Assembly: GCF_016793595.1 (NCBI RefSeq)
Contig: NZ_JAEULY010000004.1
Coordinates: forward strand, 558,001 to 622,000
Direction of reading: 5' to 3'
Length of the DNA stretch: 64,000 nt
DNA from: Phreatobacter sp.
GTDB lineage: Bacteria; Pseudomonadota; Alphaproteobacteria; Rhizobiales; Phreatobacteraceae
Within the stretch, counting starts at the first letter, position 1. Each line of letters starts with the position of its first letter. Below the pieces are notes generated by a model. The model searched no databases. It saw nothing but the letters and a program-made list of their open reading frames with translations, and was not told the origin of the DNA. This document shows, piece by piece, positions 17,504 through 27,292 of this stretch. Both the position numbers and the translations under genes were made by a program.

Positions 17504-19003
17504 TCACGCCGCCGCGGCTGCCCCCTGCGGCCGCTTCCGGTAGAGCCAGACCGCCAGCGGCCAGACCAGGAGGCCGATGGTGATGGCGGCGAGGATGGCC
17601 GAGACCGGGCGCTGGAAGAACGGCAGGATCGAGCCGTCCGACTTGATCAGCGACGTGATGAAGTGGGTCTCCACCATGTTGCCCATGACGATGCCGAGCA
17701 CGAGGGCCGCAACCGGGAAGCCGTTCTTCTCCATCATGTAGCCGATGACCCCGAAGGCGGCGACGGTGACGACGAGGAACAGGTTGTTGCCGGTCGCGAA
17801 AGACCCCACCGCGCAGAGCAGCACGATGACCGGCATGATCGCGTAGCGCTTGGCCTTGAGGATGTGCGTCGCGAGCCGGATCATGATGATGCCGAGCGGG
17901 ATCATGATGATATTGCCGAGCATGAAGATGATGTAGAGCGCGTACATGCTCGACGCCTTCTCGGTGAAGAGCGTCGGGCCGGGATTGAGGCCCTTCATGT
18001 AGAGCACGCCGATGGCGATGGCGGTGATCGTGTCGCCGGGAATGCCGAACAGCAGCGAGGGCACCCAGCCGGAGGCGAGCGAGGCATTGTTCGAGGCGCC
18101 CGCCTCGATCAGCCCCTCGGGATGCCCGGTGCCGAATTTCTCCGGCGTCTTCGAGAAGCGCTTGGCCATGGCGTAGGACACCCAGGCGGCCATGTCGGCG
18201 CCCGCGCCCGGCAGAACGCCGATGATGATGCCGACGATGTTCCCGCGCGTCTGCTGCTTGGGATATTCCTTGGTCAGCTGCCACTGGCCCGCGAGGATCG
18301 AGCCGAACTTGCGACGCGCGAGCGGCGGCGGCTCCGGCACCGACATGGCGCGCATGACCTCGGCCACGGCGAAGCAGCCGACCAGCGCCGGGATCACCTC
18401 GATGCCGCCGAGCAGATCCGTGAATCCGAACGTGAAGCGCGGCGTGCCTGCCGGGTTCTCGATGCCGATGCAGGCGACGAGCAGGCCGAGCAGCATGGCG
18501 GCCAGTGCCTTGATCGGCGAGGATCGGGCGACCACCGTCGCGCACATCAGGCCGAGAAAAGCCAGCCAGAAATATTCGTAGGTCGAGAAGGACAGCGCGA
18601 ATTCGGCGAGCAGCGGCGCCATGATGATCAGCGACAGCGTGCCGAAGACGCCGCCGAGCGCCGAGAACCACAGGCAGATGCCGAGCGCCAGCTCCGGCTG
18701 GCCCTTGCGCGTCATCGCATAGGCTTCGTCCGTATAGGCGGCGGAGGCGGGCGTGCCGGGGATGCGCAGGAGGCAGCCGGGAATGTCGCCGGAGAAGATC
18801 GCCATGGCAGATGCGGTGATGATCGTGGCGATGGCCGCGATCGGCGACAGGTAGAAGGTGACGGGCACCAGCAGCGCCGTCGCCATGGTGGCGGAGAGGC
18901 CCGGCAGCGAGCCGACGCAGAGCCCGTAAATGGCGGACAGGAGGATGGCGAGCAGCACGTCCGGCGCCAGCACCATCTGCCAGGCTTCGATGAAGGTCGA
19001 CAT
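17504..19003 (-). CDS. tctA: Tripartite tricarboxylate transporter permease TctA
   Basis: The 499-residue inner-membrane protein has about 11-12 hydrophobic helices and the family motifs GLCVGSLPGLSATMA near the N-terminus and GVLPGAGADMAAWVSY in the middle. With TctB and a periplasmic binding protein it forms a secondary, cation-coupled importer for citrate-like or other organic acids. It is the last gene of tctC-tctB-tctA, four bases after tctB. The actual substrate is not predictable. Confidence 0.94.
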   Translation of the reverse strand: MSTFIEAWQMVLAPDVLLAILLSAIYGLCVGSLPGLSATMATALLVPVTFYLSPIAAIATIITASAMAIFSGDIPGCLLRIPGTPASAAYTDEAYAMTRKGQPELALGICLWFSALGGVFGTLSLIIMAPLLAEFALSFSTYEYFWLAFLGLMCATVVARSSPIKALAAMLLGLLVACIGIENPAGTPRFTFGFTDLLGGIEVIPALVGCFAVAEVMRAMSVPEPPPLARRKFGSILAGQWQLTKEYPKQQTRGNIVGIIIGVLPGAGADMAAWVSYAMAKRFSKTPEKFGTGHPEGLIEAGASNNASLASGWVPSLLFGIPGDTITAIAIGVLYMKGLNPGPTLFTEKASSMYALYIIFMLGNIIMIPLGIIMIRLATHILKAKRYAIMPVIVLLCAVGSFATGNNLFLVVTVAAFGVIGYMMEKNGFPVAALVLGIVMGNMVETHFITSLIKSDGSILPFFQRPVSAILAAITIGLLVWPLAVWLYRKRPQGAAAAA

Positions 19004-19007
19004 CGGC

Positions 19008-19508
19008 TCACCAGGGCATGGGCAGGAGGCCGGCGGGCAACGGAACCCGCAGCAGCTTGCCGAAAACGAGATGCACGGCCGGCGGCGCGAGGATCGCCAG
19101 CCCGATGGCCGTGCGCACCGTGCCGCCGAGGGCGAAGCAGGTCGCGGCCACCATGACCGCCGCGGTCGGGATGAAGCCGAGGCTGTCCACGGTCAGCGCG
19201 TAGAACAGCAGCAGGATCGGCGGCACCGCCGTCTTGAGCGCGGCATAGGGAACCGGCGGCGGGGCGGTCTCGGCCGGCGCGTGACTGCCGTCCTCCGCCG
19301 CGACCACCTCCTCCGGCTGCTCGAAGGACGAGCCTATGCCGCAGGCGATGGCGATGCCGCAGGCCACCAGCCCGAGGCCGATCAGCACGGGAAAGACGTT
19401 CGGCCCGACCTGCTGGCCGGGGACGGGCGGCAGGAGCGATCCGCCATAGGCGGCGGCCGCCCCGAGGACGGCGATGGCGCCGCCCATGATGGGGTTGGGG
19501 ATGTGCAT
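19008..19508 (-). CDS. tctB: Tripartite tricarboxylate transporter small subunit TctB
   Basis: The 166-residue product has four predicted membrane helices with a charged cytoplasmic or periplasmic loop in the middle (EQPEEVVAAEDG), the usual layout of TctB. The GPNVFPVLIGLGL segment is characteristic of the family. It sits between the binding protein and TctA genes and ends four bases before tctA, so co-translation is likely. Confidence 0.88.
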   Translation of the reverse strand: MHIPNPIMGGAIAVLGAAAAYGGSLLPPVPGQQVGPNVFPVLIGLGLVACGIAIACGIGSSFEQPEEVVAAEDGSHAPAETAPPPVPYAALKTAVPPILLLFYALTVDSLGFIPTAAVMVAATCFALGGTVRTAIGLAILAPPAVHLVFGKLLRVPLPAGLLPMPW

Positions 19509-19527
19509 GGTGCCTCGCGCGGGAGGG

Positions 19528-19549
19528 GCCCGCGCCTGTCGGCGCGGGC
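19528..19549 (-). other. Intercistronic hairpin between tctC and tctB
   Basis: A perfect 9-bp stem (GCCCGCGCC at 19528-19536 on the plus strand, GGCGCGGGC at 19541-19549) with a 4-nt loop lies in the 59-bp gap. There is no T-run. In binding-protein transporter operons such hairpins often stabilise the upstream message so that the binding protein is made in excess; that role is inferred here. Confidence 0.55.
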
Positions 19550-19567
19550 GACCGGGTCAGGTCGGCT

Positions 19568-20557
19568 TCACGCCGATTTGGCGAGGCCGGCGGCCTTCAT
19601 GGCGACGCCCATGGCGGCGTTGCCGTCGGCCATGAACTTGGCGAAGCCGCCGGCATCCGCCCATTTGATGCCGAAGCCGCGCGCCGACATGAAGTCGCGG
19701 AACTCCTTCGACTCGTTGATCTTCTTGAGCGCGGCGGTATAGCGCTCGGCGATCGGTCCGGGCAGGCCCTTGGGAGCGGCGATGCCGCGCCAGGCGCCGA
19801 CCGAATAGTCGATGCCCATGGCCTCCTTGAGCGTCGGCACGTTCGGGAATTGCGGATTGCGCTCGCCCGCCATGATCGCCAGCGACCTGGCGCGGCCGGC
19901 ATCCAGCATGGCCTTGGCCTCCGGCACCGAGCACGTCACGAGATCGATGCCGCCGGCCGCGAGATCCTGCATGGCCGGCGCCGCGCCGTTCGACGGCACC
20001 CATGGCACCGCATTGGCCGGCAGGCCCATGGCGCCGAGCCAGCCGACGAGGGCGAGATGCCAGATGCCGCCCTGCCCCGTGCCGGACGCCTTCAGCTTGC
20101 CGGGATTGGCCTTGATCGCCGCGGCCAGCGCCTTCACGTCGGCATAGGGGCTGGTGTTGATCACCTGCACGCCGGGCGGATCTTCGTTCATCAGCGCGAG
20201 CGGCGTGTAGCTGTCCGGGTTGAGCTGGGTCAGCCCCTGCCAGTGCATCATGGTGATTTCGACGGTGATCATGCCGATCGTGTAGCCGTCGGGCGCGCCG
20301 CCCGAGATCGCCTGATGACCGACGACACCCGAGCCGCCCGTGCGGTTCACGACATTGACCGGCTGGCCGAATTCCTTCTCCAGCAGCGCGCCGACGATGC
20401 GCGCCGTCGCATCGGTGCCGCCGCCCGCGCCCCACGGCACGATGAGCTGGATCGGCCGCGCGGGAAATGCCTGCGCGATGGCCGGAGCCGACAATTGCGA
20501 GACGAGGCCCGCCCCCGCGGCGCCGGCCATGAGATGACGACGAGTGAGTTCTGCCAC
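19568..20557 (-). CDS. tctC: Bug/TctC family periplasmic binding protein
   Basis: The 329-residue protein captures the substrate for the TctAB membrane pair. It starts with a signal sequence carrying a TRRHLM twin-arginine-like motif, followed by the Bug family opening FPARPIQLIVPWGAGGGTD and the conserved segment GTGQGGIWHLAL. The start is GTG at 20557, set by GGAGG 6 nt upstream. It is the first gene of the tctCBA operon and is divergent from the toxin-antitoxin genes. Confidence 0.93.
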   Translation of the reverse strand: MAELTRRHLMAGAAGAGLVSQLSAPAIAQAFPARPIQLIVPWGAGGGTDATARIVGALLEKEFGQPVNVVNRTGGSGVVGHQAISGGAPDGYTIGMITVEITMMHWQGLTQLNPDSYTPLALMNEDPPGVQVINTSPYADVKALAAAIKANPGKLKASGTGQGGIWHLALVGWLGAMGLPANAVPWVPSNGAAPAMQDLAAGGIDLVTCSVPEAKAMLDAGRARSLAIMAGERNPQFPNVPTLKEAMGIDYSVGAWRGIAAPKGLPGPIAERYTAALKKINESKEFRDFMSARGFGIKWADAGGFAKFMADGNAAMGVAMKAAGLAKSA

Positions 20558-20800
20558 GATGATCCTCCCTGAGATCGAGCAGGCCGGTTGATCCGGTCCT
20601 TGTCTGTGATCACAGAAGGCTGCACTGGAATGGCAGCCAGTTCAACCGTTTCGATTGCCCGAAATGTGGGCGTGTGGGGAGGGTTGCAGGCTTTACACCG
20701 AAAACGGTCACGCGCCAGCGAGGATGGCACCGAGCTCATTGTCCGAACCTTCGTAACGCGTTGCGATGGCCCCCGGTCAATTCCCTGGCCGGAGTTCGTC

Positions 20801-21016
20801 ATGCCAACCGCCGCCCAGCGCATGAAGGCGATGCGCGACCGCAGGCGCAGCCATGGCTTGCGCGAGTTGCGTTTGTCGGTACCTGACAGCCGTATTCGCG
20901 CCGTGCGGCAGCGCATTGCCGCGCAGGTCGCGAGGCTGAATGCCCGCGACGAGCGGGCGGCAATGGACTGGATCGAAGCCGTTAGCGAGTTTGACGGCGA
21001 CCATGAGGCGAGGTGA
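20801..21016 (+). CDS. MazE-like antitoxin (DUF3018)
   Basis: This 71-residue basic protein (MPTAAQRMKAMRDRRRS at the start) fits the DUF3018 antitoxin family that pairs with PemK/MazF toxins. The N-terminal part, rich in Arg, is the likely DNA-binding region and the acidic C-terminus (AMDWIEAVSEFDGDHEA) the toxin-binding part. GGAG lies 6 nt before ATG 20801. It overlaps the toxin gene by 14 bp, the standard order antitoxin first. Autorepression of the operon by the complex is expected from the family. Confidence 0.85.
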   Translation: MPTAAQRMKAMRDRRRSHGLRELRLSVPDSRIRAVRQRIAAQVARLNARDERAAMDWIEAVSEFDGDHEAR

Positions 21017-21332
21017 CGTTGTTCTGGTCGCCGTCGCCGGCGACTACGGCACGCCACGTCCCGCCGTCATCGTCCAGACCGACGCTTTTCCACTCGGCCA
21101 CGGATCGATGGTCATCTGCCGGATGACAACCGTGATCGTCGACGCAGCGGACTTCCGGATCACGGTCGAGCCGAGCACGAGCAATGGCTTGCGGTCGATT
21201 TCGCAGGTCATGGCGGACAAGCCGGTCACCGTGCGACGCGACCGGCTCGGCGAGACCATAGGACGCCTCGCCCCCAACGAAATGGCGCGCGTCGGCGTTG
21301 CTCTGGCCTTCGTGCTGGGCCTCGCCGACTGA
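21003..21332 (+). CDS. PemK/MazF family toxin
   Basis: The 109-residue product begins MRRGDVVLVAVAGDYG and continues with RPAVIVQTDAF, the PemK/MazF opening in which the RGD/V and RP(A/V)(V/L)IVQ segments form the active groove of an mRNA endoribonuclease. Later, KPVTVRRDRLGETIGRL matches the conserved region after the catalytic Ser/Thr. The ATG at 21003 inside the antitoxin gene gives the usual length. It is convergent with mutB with 6 bases between. Confidence 0.9.
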   Translation: MRRGDVVLVAVAGDYGTPRPAVIVQTDAFPLGHGSMVICRMTTVIVDAADFRITVEPSTSNGLRSISQVMADKPVTVRRDRLGETIGRLAPNEMARVGVALAFVLGLAD

Positions 21333-21338
21333 ATTGCC

Positions 21339-23486
21339 CTATTCCGCCGCCTGCACGTAACCGAGCTTGGCGTTGAGCTTGTCCATCAGGTCGATGGCGG
21401 CATCCGCGATCGGCGTCCCCGGCGGGAAGATCGAGGAGGCGCCGGCCGCGTAGAGCGCGTCGAAATCCTGCGGCGGGATGACGCCGCCGACGACGATCAT
21501 GATATCCTCGCGGCCCTGCTTCGCCAGCTCCGCCTTCAGCTCCGGCACCAGCGTCAGGTGGCCGGCGGCGAGCGAGGAGACGCCCACGCAATGGACGTCA
21601 TTCTCGATGGCCTGCTTGGCGGCCTCGGCAGGCGTCGCGAACAACGGTCCGATATCGACGTCGAAGCCGAGATCGGCAAAGGCGGACGCGATGACCTTTT
21701 GCCCTCTGTCATGGCCGTCCTGGCCGACCTTGGCGACGAGGATGCGCGGGCGGCGGCCCTCGTTCTCGGCGAAGGTCTCCACCATGTGCTGGACCTTCGA
21801 GACATTCTCGTTCATGGCGCCGACCTCGCGCTTGTAGACGCCGGAAATGGCCTTGATCTCGGCCTTGTGGCGGCCGAACACCTTCTCCATCGCATCCGAC
21901 ATCTCGCCGACCGTCGCCTTGGCGCGCGCGGCATTGATGGCGAGCGCCAGAAGGTTGCCGTTGCCCTGCGCGCCTGATGTCAGCGCGTCGAGCGCCGCCT
22001 GCACCTCGGCCGGATTGCGCTCGGCGCGCAACCTCTTGAGCTTCTCGATCTGCGAGGCGCGCACGGCCGAATTGTCGACCTTCAGCACGTCGATCGGCTT
22101 CTCGCCGTCGGGGCGGAACTTGTTGACGCCGATCACCGACTGGACGCGGGAATCGATGCGGGCCTGCGTCTTGGCGGCGGCCTCCTCGATCCGGAGCTTG
22201 GGTATGCCGGCATCGATGGCCTTGGCCATGCCGCCGAGCGCCTCGACTTCCCTGATGTGCTCCCACGCCTTGGCGGCAAGGTCAGCGGTCAGCCGCTCGA
22301 CATAGAGCGAGCCGCCCCAGGGATCGATGATCCGCGTCGTGCCGCTCTCCTGTTGCAGGAACAGCTGGGTGTTGCGGGCGATGCGGGCGGAGAAGTCGGT
22401 CGGCAGGGCCAGCGCCTCGTCGAGCGCATTGGTGTGCAGCGACTGGGTGTGGCCCTGCGTCGCCGCCATGGCCTCGATCTGCGTGCGCACGACATTGTTG
22501 AACACGTCCTGCGCGGTCAGCGACCAGCCGGAGGTCTGGCTATGCGTGCGCAGCGGCAGCGACTTGTCGCTTTTCGGCTCGAACGGCTTCAGCAGCTTCG
22601 CCCACAGGAGGCGCGCGGCGCGCAGCTTCGCCACCTCCATGAAGAAGTTCATGCCGATGGCCCAGAAGAACGACAGGCGCGGCGCGAACTGGTCCACCGT
22701 CATGCCCGCCGCGATGCCGGCGCGGACATATTCGACGCCGTCGGCCAGCGTATAGGCGAGCTCGAGGTCCTGCGTCGCCCCGGCCTCCTGCATGTGATAG
22801 CCGGAGATCGAGATGGAATTGTATTTCGGCATCTCCTTCGCCGTATGGGCGAAGATGTCGGAAATGATCCGCATCGAGGGCTTCGGCGGATAGATATAGG
22901 TGTTGCGGACCATGAACTCCTTGAGGATGTCGTTCTGGATGGTCCCGGAGAGCTTGGCCTGCGGCACGCCCTGCTCTTCCGCCGCCGCGATATAGAGCGC
23001 GAGGATCGGCAGCACCGCGCCGTTCATGGTCATGGACACGCTCATCTGGTCCAGCGGAATGCCGGAGAACAGCGTGCGCATGTCGTAGATCGAATCGATC
23101 GCGACGCCGGCCATGCCGACATCGCCGGCGACGCGCGGATGGTCACTGTCATAGCCGCGATGGGTGGCGAGATCGAAGGCCACCGACAGGCCCTTCTGGC
23201 CCGCCGCGAGATTGCGCCGGTAGAAGGCGTTGGAATCCTCGGCCGTCGAGAAGCCCGCATATTGCCGGATCGTCCAGGGCTGGTTCACGTACATGGTGGG
23301 GTACGGACCACGCAGGAACGGCTTGATGCCCGGATAGGTGTCGAGGAAGTCGATGCCGGCGAGGTCAGCCTCGCCATAGACCGGCTTCACCGCGATGTCC
23401 TCGGGCGTCATCCAGGCGTCGCCGCCGGACGCGGACGCGGCGGCATCGGCGAAGGGAACGGTCGTGAAATCGGGGATGCGGGTCAT
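21339..23486 (-). CDS. mutB: Methylmalonyl-CoA mutase, large (catalytic) subunit
   Basis: This adenosylcobalamin enzyme interconverts methylmalonyl-CoA and succinyl-CoA, joining propionate and branched-chain amino acid breakdown (or the ethylmalonyl-CoA pathway) to the citric acid cycle. The 715-residue protein has the TIM-barrel domain first ([21 protein letters not shown] near residue 40 onward) and the cobalamin domain last, with DGHDRG supplying the lower-ligand histidine and [11 protein letters not shown] the nucleotide loop. GAGGAG precedes ATG 23486. It follows the small subunit gene by 10 bases. Confidence 0.97.
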   Translation of the reverse strand: MTRIPDFTTVPFADAAASASGGDAWMTPEDIAVKPVYGEADLAGIDFLDTYPGIKPFLRGPYPTMYVNQPWTIRQYAGFSTAEDSNAFYRRNLAAGQKGLSVAFDLATHRGYDSDHPRVAGDVGMAGVAIDSIYDMRTLFSGIPLDQMSVSMTMNGAVLPILALYIAAAEEQGVPQAKLSGTIQNDILKEFMVRNTYIYPPKPSMRIISDIFAHTAKEMPKYNSISISGYHMQEAGATQDLELAYTLADGVEYVRAGIAAGMTVDQFAPRLSFFWAIGMNFFMEVAKLRAARLLWAKLLKPFEPKSDKSLPLRTHSQTSGWSLTAQDVFNNVVRTQIEAMAATQGHTQSLHTNALDEALALPTDFSARIARNTQLFLQQESGTTRIIDPWGGSLYVERLTADLAAKAWEHIREVEALGGMAKAIDAGIPKLRIEEAAAKTQARIDSRVQSVIGVNKFRPDGEKPIDVLKVDNSAVRASQIEKLKRLRAERNPAEVQAALDALTSGAQGNGNLLALAINAARAKATVGEMSDAMEKVFGRHKAEIKAISGVYKREVGAMNENVSKVQHMVETFAENEGRRPRILVAKVGQDGHDRGQKVIASAFADLGFDVDIGPLFATPAEAAKQAIENDVHCVGVSSLAAGHLTLVPELKAELAKQGREDIMIVVGGVIPPQDFDALYAAGASSIFPPGTPIADAAIDLMDKLNAKLGYVQAAE

Positions 23487-23496
23487 CTAAATCTCC

Positions 23497-25482
23497 TCAC
23501 GCATCCAGGGCCGCTGTCGCGGCCTTCAGGAACTCTACCACATCGCCGCCGGCGTGAACGAAACCGCCCACGCCCGCCGCCTTCAGCGCCTCTTCGAGGT
23601 CGCCGGGCCGGCCGGCGAGCCAGAGCTGCTTTGCCCCCGCCGCCTTCAGCGCCTCCGCCACATCCACCGCCTCGGACGCGTAGAGTTCGTCGGACGAACA
23701 GAGGCAGGCGATGACAGCCCCGCTCGCCCTGAAGGCCGCGACGATCCCAGCAATATCCGCGAAGGGCTCCGGGATCGGCGCATCGAAACCGCCGGCCTCG
23801 AACAGGTTGCGCGCGAAGGTCGCCCGCGCCGTGAAGGCCGCCACAGGTCCGATCACGGCGAGGAACACCTTTGGACGGGAGCCGGTCTTCGCCGTCACCG
23901 CATCGAGATCGGCGCGCAGCACCTCGAACGGCTCGGCAAGGCGGATCGGCGGCAGCGGATCGACGAAGATCGTATCGTCCTTCAGCCGCGACAGGCTGGA
24001 GCGGATGGCGCCGCCAGCAAAGGCCTTCACCTGTGCCTCGAAACGCTCGCCCCTGCCCGCCGCCGGCAGGTCGACGGGCGGCGCGCCGCGCTGCGTCTCG
24101 CGCTTTGGCGGGTGCAGCACTTCCGGCACCGTCTCGTGGACGTTCGGGAACTCGGAGGCCCCGGTCAGCGGCTCGCGGCGCTTGGCGATGGCGACGGCGC
24201 GCTCCGCGCGCACTTTTGCGACATCGGCTTGCACCGTCCCCGCTGAGAGCGCCGCGACGATGCCGCCGGCCTTCTCCCAGCCCTGGAACAAGCCCCAGGC
24301 CCGCCGGCAGAGTTCGTCGGTCAGCGCTTCGATGCCGCCCGCGCCCGCCGCCGGGTCGGCGACGCGGTGCAGGTTCGATTCCTCGATCAGGACAAGCTGG
24401 GTGTTGCGCGCGACACGCCGGGCGAAGGCATCCGGCAAGCCGATGGCCGCCGTCCACGGCTCGACCACGACATGATCCGCCCCGCCGACGCCCGCCGCGA
24501 AGACGGCCGTGGTGGTGCGCAGCCAGTTCACGGCGGGATCGACCTTCGTCGTCATCCGCCATGCGGTTTCCGCATGCAGGTCGAGATGGGCGGGTTCGAG
24601 GCCGCAGGCCTGTTCGAGCCGCGCCCAGAGACGCCTGACGGCGCGCATCTTGGCGGTGCCGAGGAACTGGTCGGCATCGACCGCCAGCACCACGGAGACC
24701 GTCCGCCGCGCCTCGTCCGGCGACAGGCCGGCCGCCTCCAGCATGCGCCAGTACTGGACCGCGACGCCCAGCACATAGGCGAGTTCCTGCGCCTCGGACC
24801 CGCCGGCATCGTGGATCACCCGGCCGTCGGCGGCGAGCTGCGTGCCGCCGATACCGCGCTTGCGCAGTCCGAGAACCGCATCGGCGGCCTTGGCCGCCGC
24901 GCCGTGCCAATTCTCCAGCGTGCCGCGCCGGGCGAAGGCGCCGATGGGGTCGATGCCGAAGGCGATGGTCAGCGCCTTCGGGTCGAGCCTGTCGCGCGCC
25001 ACTTTGGCCGCCATCATCGCCGCGACATGACCCGCCGAGGTTCCCGCATCGATGCGAACCGGGATCAGATCGAGCATCACGCCGGCGAGCAGCGCGTCGA
25101 GATCGGCAAGGTTGTCGATGACAAGCGCATCGCCGCGCCGGTCGCCGATGGCGCCACGCGTGACCACGGCAAGGCCGGACGCGCCGCCAGCGAGGTCTTC
25201 CAGCGCCTGCGTATTCGCCTGTTTCGGGTCCGGATGGTCGGCGCGCTGGCTGACGGTCCAGGGCGCGCCCGGCGCACGGCCGGCGAGCGGGGCCGCGCCC
25301 GCCTTGCGCGGATAGAGCGGCTGGATGGCGATGCCGTCGGCGGTCCGGTTCACCAGCACCTTGTCGAAGGGCTTGCCCTTCAGCACGGCATCGACGGCCG
25401 CGCGCCACTGCGCCTCGGTCGCGGGCGGAAACTCGGAAGCCAGAGGCAGGGCCTCGACGGTCGTGGTCATGGATGTCGTCAT
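23497..25482 (-). CDS. mutA: Methylmalonyl-CoA mutase, small subunit
   Basis: The 661-residue protein is homologous to the catalytic subunit over the barrel (WRMTTKVDPAVNWLRTT, RNTQLVLIEESNLHRVADPAAG) but is the non-catalytic partner of a heterodimer. Its C-terminal cobalamin-like domain lacks the DxHxxG motif (the corresponding stretch reads VIGPVAAFTARATF), so it should not bind B12. The first ATG at 25482 is taken; a second Met four codons on is equally possible. It is transcribed directly before mutB, downstream of the fol genes. Confidence 0.93.
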   Translation of the reverse strand: MTTSMTTTVEALPLASEFPPATEAQWRAAVDAVLKGKPFDKVLVNRTADGIAIQPLYPRKAGAAPLAGRAPGAPWTVSQRADHPDPKQANTQALEDLAGGASGLAVVTRGAIGDRRGDALVIDNLADLDALLAGVMLDLIPVRIDAGTSAGHVAAMMAAKVARDRLDPKALTIAFGIDPIGAFARRGTLENWHGAAAKAADAVLGLRKRGIGGTQLAADGRVIHDAGGSEAQELAYVLGVAVQYWRMLEAAGLSPDEARRTVSVVLAVDADQFLGTAKMRAVRRLWARLEQACGLEPAHLDLHAETAWRMTTKVDPAVNWLRTTTAVFAAGVGGADHVVVEPWTAAIGLPDAFARRVARNTQLVLIEESNLHRVADPAAGAGGIEALTDELCRRAWGLFQGWEKAGGIVAALSAGTVQADVAKVRAERAVAIAKRREPLTGASEFPNVHETVPEVLHPPKRETQRGAPPVDLPAAGRGERFEAQVKAFAGGAIRSSLSRLKDDTIFVDPLPPIRLAEPFEVLRADLDAVTAKTGSRPKVFLAVIGPVAAFTARATFARNLFEAGGFDAPIPEPFADIAGIVAAFRASGAVIACLCSSDELYASEAVDVAEALKAAGAKQLWLAGRPGDLEEALKAAGVGGFVHAGGDVVEFLKAATAALDA

Positions 25483-25545
25483 GCAGCTTCGATGCCACGG
25501 GAGCGCGGCGATCGAAAGGCGTCCTTTGGGCGGATCGGCCGCGAC

Positions 25546-26031
25546 TCAGCCCGGCAGCCGCTTCACGCCCGCCGTATCGATGGCCGTCACCCAGTCCGCA
25601 ATGGCGCGGCCTTCAAGCACCCAGTCCGGCGCGATCTCCGCCAGCGGCACCAGCACGAAGGCGCGCTCGGTCATGCGCGGATGCGGAATATGCAGGTCCG
25701 GCTCGTCCAGCCGGATGTCGCCATAGGCGAGGATATCGATATCGACCGGACGCGGCCCCCAGCGCCGCCCCGTCGCCCGGTCGCGGCCGAGACCCGCCTC
25801 CACCGCCAGCGCGCGCTTCAGCAGGTCGCGGGGCGACAGTTCCGTTTCCACCCTGACCGCCAGATTGACGAAGGGCGGCTGGTCGGTGACGCCCCAGGGC
25901 GGTGTCTCGTAGTCCGACGAGCGCGCCAGCAACCGCACCGCTTCGCCGTCGCAGAAGGCGGCAACGGCCTTCGCCAGCGTCGCCCTGACGTCGCCGACAT
26001 TGCCGCCGAGGCCGATCAGCGCCTGCGGCAC
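25546..26031 (-). CDS. folK: 2-amino-4-hydroxy-6-hydroxymethyldihydropteridine pyrophosphokinase
   Basis: FolK transfers pyrophosphate from ATP to the pterin alcohol in folate synthesis. The 161-residue protein has IGLGGNVGD at the start, the substrate loop TPPWGVTDQPPFVN, and the signature RRWGPRPVDIDIL with the magnesium-binding aspartates. The start is GTG at 26031, three bases after the folB stop codon. It is the third gene of folP-folB-folK. Confidence 0.95.
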   Translation of the reverse strand: MPQALIGLGGNVGDVRATLAKAVAAFCDGEAVRLLARSSDYETPPWGVTDQPPFVNLAVRVETELSPRDLLKRALAVEAGLGRDRATGRRWGPRPVDIDILAYGDIRLDEPDLHIPHPRMTERAFVLVPLAEIAPDWVLEGRAIADWVTAIDTAGVKRLPG

Positions 26032-26034
26032 CGC

Positions 26035-26403
26035 TCACGCCTCACGCCGGCGGGTGATCACCACGCCGACATCGTCGAATATCGCCGCAATGGGCGCATG
26101 CGGCTTGTGGACGGTCACGGTAACGGCGGAAATCAGCGGAAAGGCCGCCAGGATGGCCTGCGCTATCGCTCCGGCCGCCGCCTCCAGCAGATTGAAATTG
26201 CGCGCCTTGAAGGTCGAGACGGAGACGGCGGCGACATCGGCATAGGACACGGTATCGGCGAGATGGTCGCTGGCGGCGGCGCGGGACAGATCGACCGCCA
26301 TGTCCAGATCGATGACGAAGCGCTGGCCGACCTCGCTCTCATGGCTGAGCAGGCCGTGATGGGCATGGACCAGCAGGCCCTTGAGGAAGATGCGGTCGGT
26401 CAC
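26035..26403 (-). CDS. folB: Dihydroneopterin aldolase
   Basis: FolB cleaves dihydroneopterin to the 6-hydroxymethyl pterin used by FolK. The 122-residue protein has the opening IFLKGLLVHAHHGLL, catalytic-region residues in ESEVGQRFVIDLDM, and KPHAPI with the conserved lysine near residue 100. The start is GTG at 26403, overlapping the folP stop as GTGA, which implies translational coupling. Order folP-folB-folK is common in alphaproteobacteria. Confidence 0.95.
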   Translation of the reverse strand: MTDRIFLKGLLVHAHHGLLSHESEVGQRFVIDLDMAVDLSRAAASDHLADTVSYADVAAVSVSTFKARNFNLLEAAAGAIAQAILAAFPLISAVTVTVHKPHAPIAAIFDDVGVVITRRREA

Positions 26404-27251
26404 GATACGGCCCCCCGGGCCCTGATGGCTGCCCAGACCTTCATGGCCTGAACCGTTTCGGCGACGTCATGCGCCCTGATGATCGCGGCGCCGGCCTCGG
26501 CGGCGAGGACATGCGCCGCCAGCGAGCCGCCGATGCGCTCGTCGGTCGTCGAGGGCGACACCGTGTCGATGAAGCGCTTGCGCGAGGCCCCCACCAGCAC
26601 CGGCAGGCCGAGCGCTTTCAGCCGGGCGAGCTTGCCGAGCGTCTCGATGCTCTGTTCCGGCGTCTTGCCGAAGCCGATGCCGGGATCGACGGCGATCCGG
26701 TCGCGGGCGATGCCGGCCGCCTCCGCGATCTCGACCGAACGGGCGAGGAAGCCCAGCACATCGGCCATGATGTCGATGGCGTCCGCCGCCTCGCGGTTGT
26801 GCATGACGATGACGGGAACGCCATAGTCGGCCGCCAGCGGCGCCATGGCGGCATCCTTCTGAAGGCCCCAGACGTCGTTGAGGATCACCGCGCCCCGGTC
26901 CAGCGCCCAGCGCGCGACGTCGGCCTTGATCGTGTCGATCGAGACCGGCAGGCCAAGCTTCACGATATCCGGCAGCACGGAGGCGAGGCGGGCGATCTCG
27001 TCCTCCGCCGTCACCGGCTTCTGGCCGCCATAGGGCCGGGTTGATTCCGCACCGATGTCGAGAATGTCGGCGCCTTGCTCGACCATCGCCTCTGCGTGCC
27101 GGATGGCGGTCGCCGGGTCGAAGAAGCGCCCGCCGTCGGAAAAGGAATCCGGCGTGACGTTGAGAATGCCCATGACCGCCGGGCGGTCGGCCCTCAGGAA
27201 ACGGCCGAGCGGCCCGCCTTGGGGCCGCTCGCGCAACTCGATCTTTGCCAT
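26400..27251 (-). CDS. folP: Dihydropteroate synthase
   Basis: FolP joins the pterin pyrophosphate to p-aminobenzoate, the step blocked by sulfonamides. The 283-residue TIM-barrel protein carries GILNVTPDSFSDGG and DIGAESTRPYG, the two PROSITE-type signatures, and a late GASRKRF segment that binds the pterin and phosphate. The first ATG at 27251 gives the usual length. It heads the fol operon, which may read on into the mutase genes since all lie on one strand with short gaps. Confidence 0.96.
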   Translation of the reverse strand: MAKIELRERPQGGPLGRFLRADRPAVMGILNVTPDSFSDGGRFFDPATAIRHAEAMVEQGADILDIGAESTRPYGGQKPVTAEDEIARLASVLPDIVKLGLPVSIDTIKADVARWALDRGAVILNDVWGLQKDAAMAPLAADYGVPVIVMHNREAADAIDIMADVLGFLARSVEIAEAAGIARDRIAVDPGIGFGKTPEQSIETLGKLARLKALGLPVLVGASRKRFIDTVSPSTTDERIGGSLAAHVLAAEAGAAIIRAHDVAETVQAMKVWAAIRARGAVS

Positions 27252-27292
27252 GGCGTTGCCTTAGCGACCGCCATCAGCCTGTCAATGGCCGA

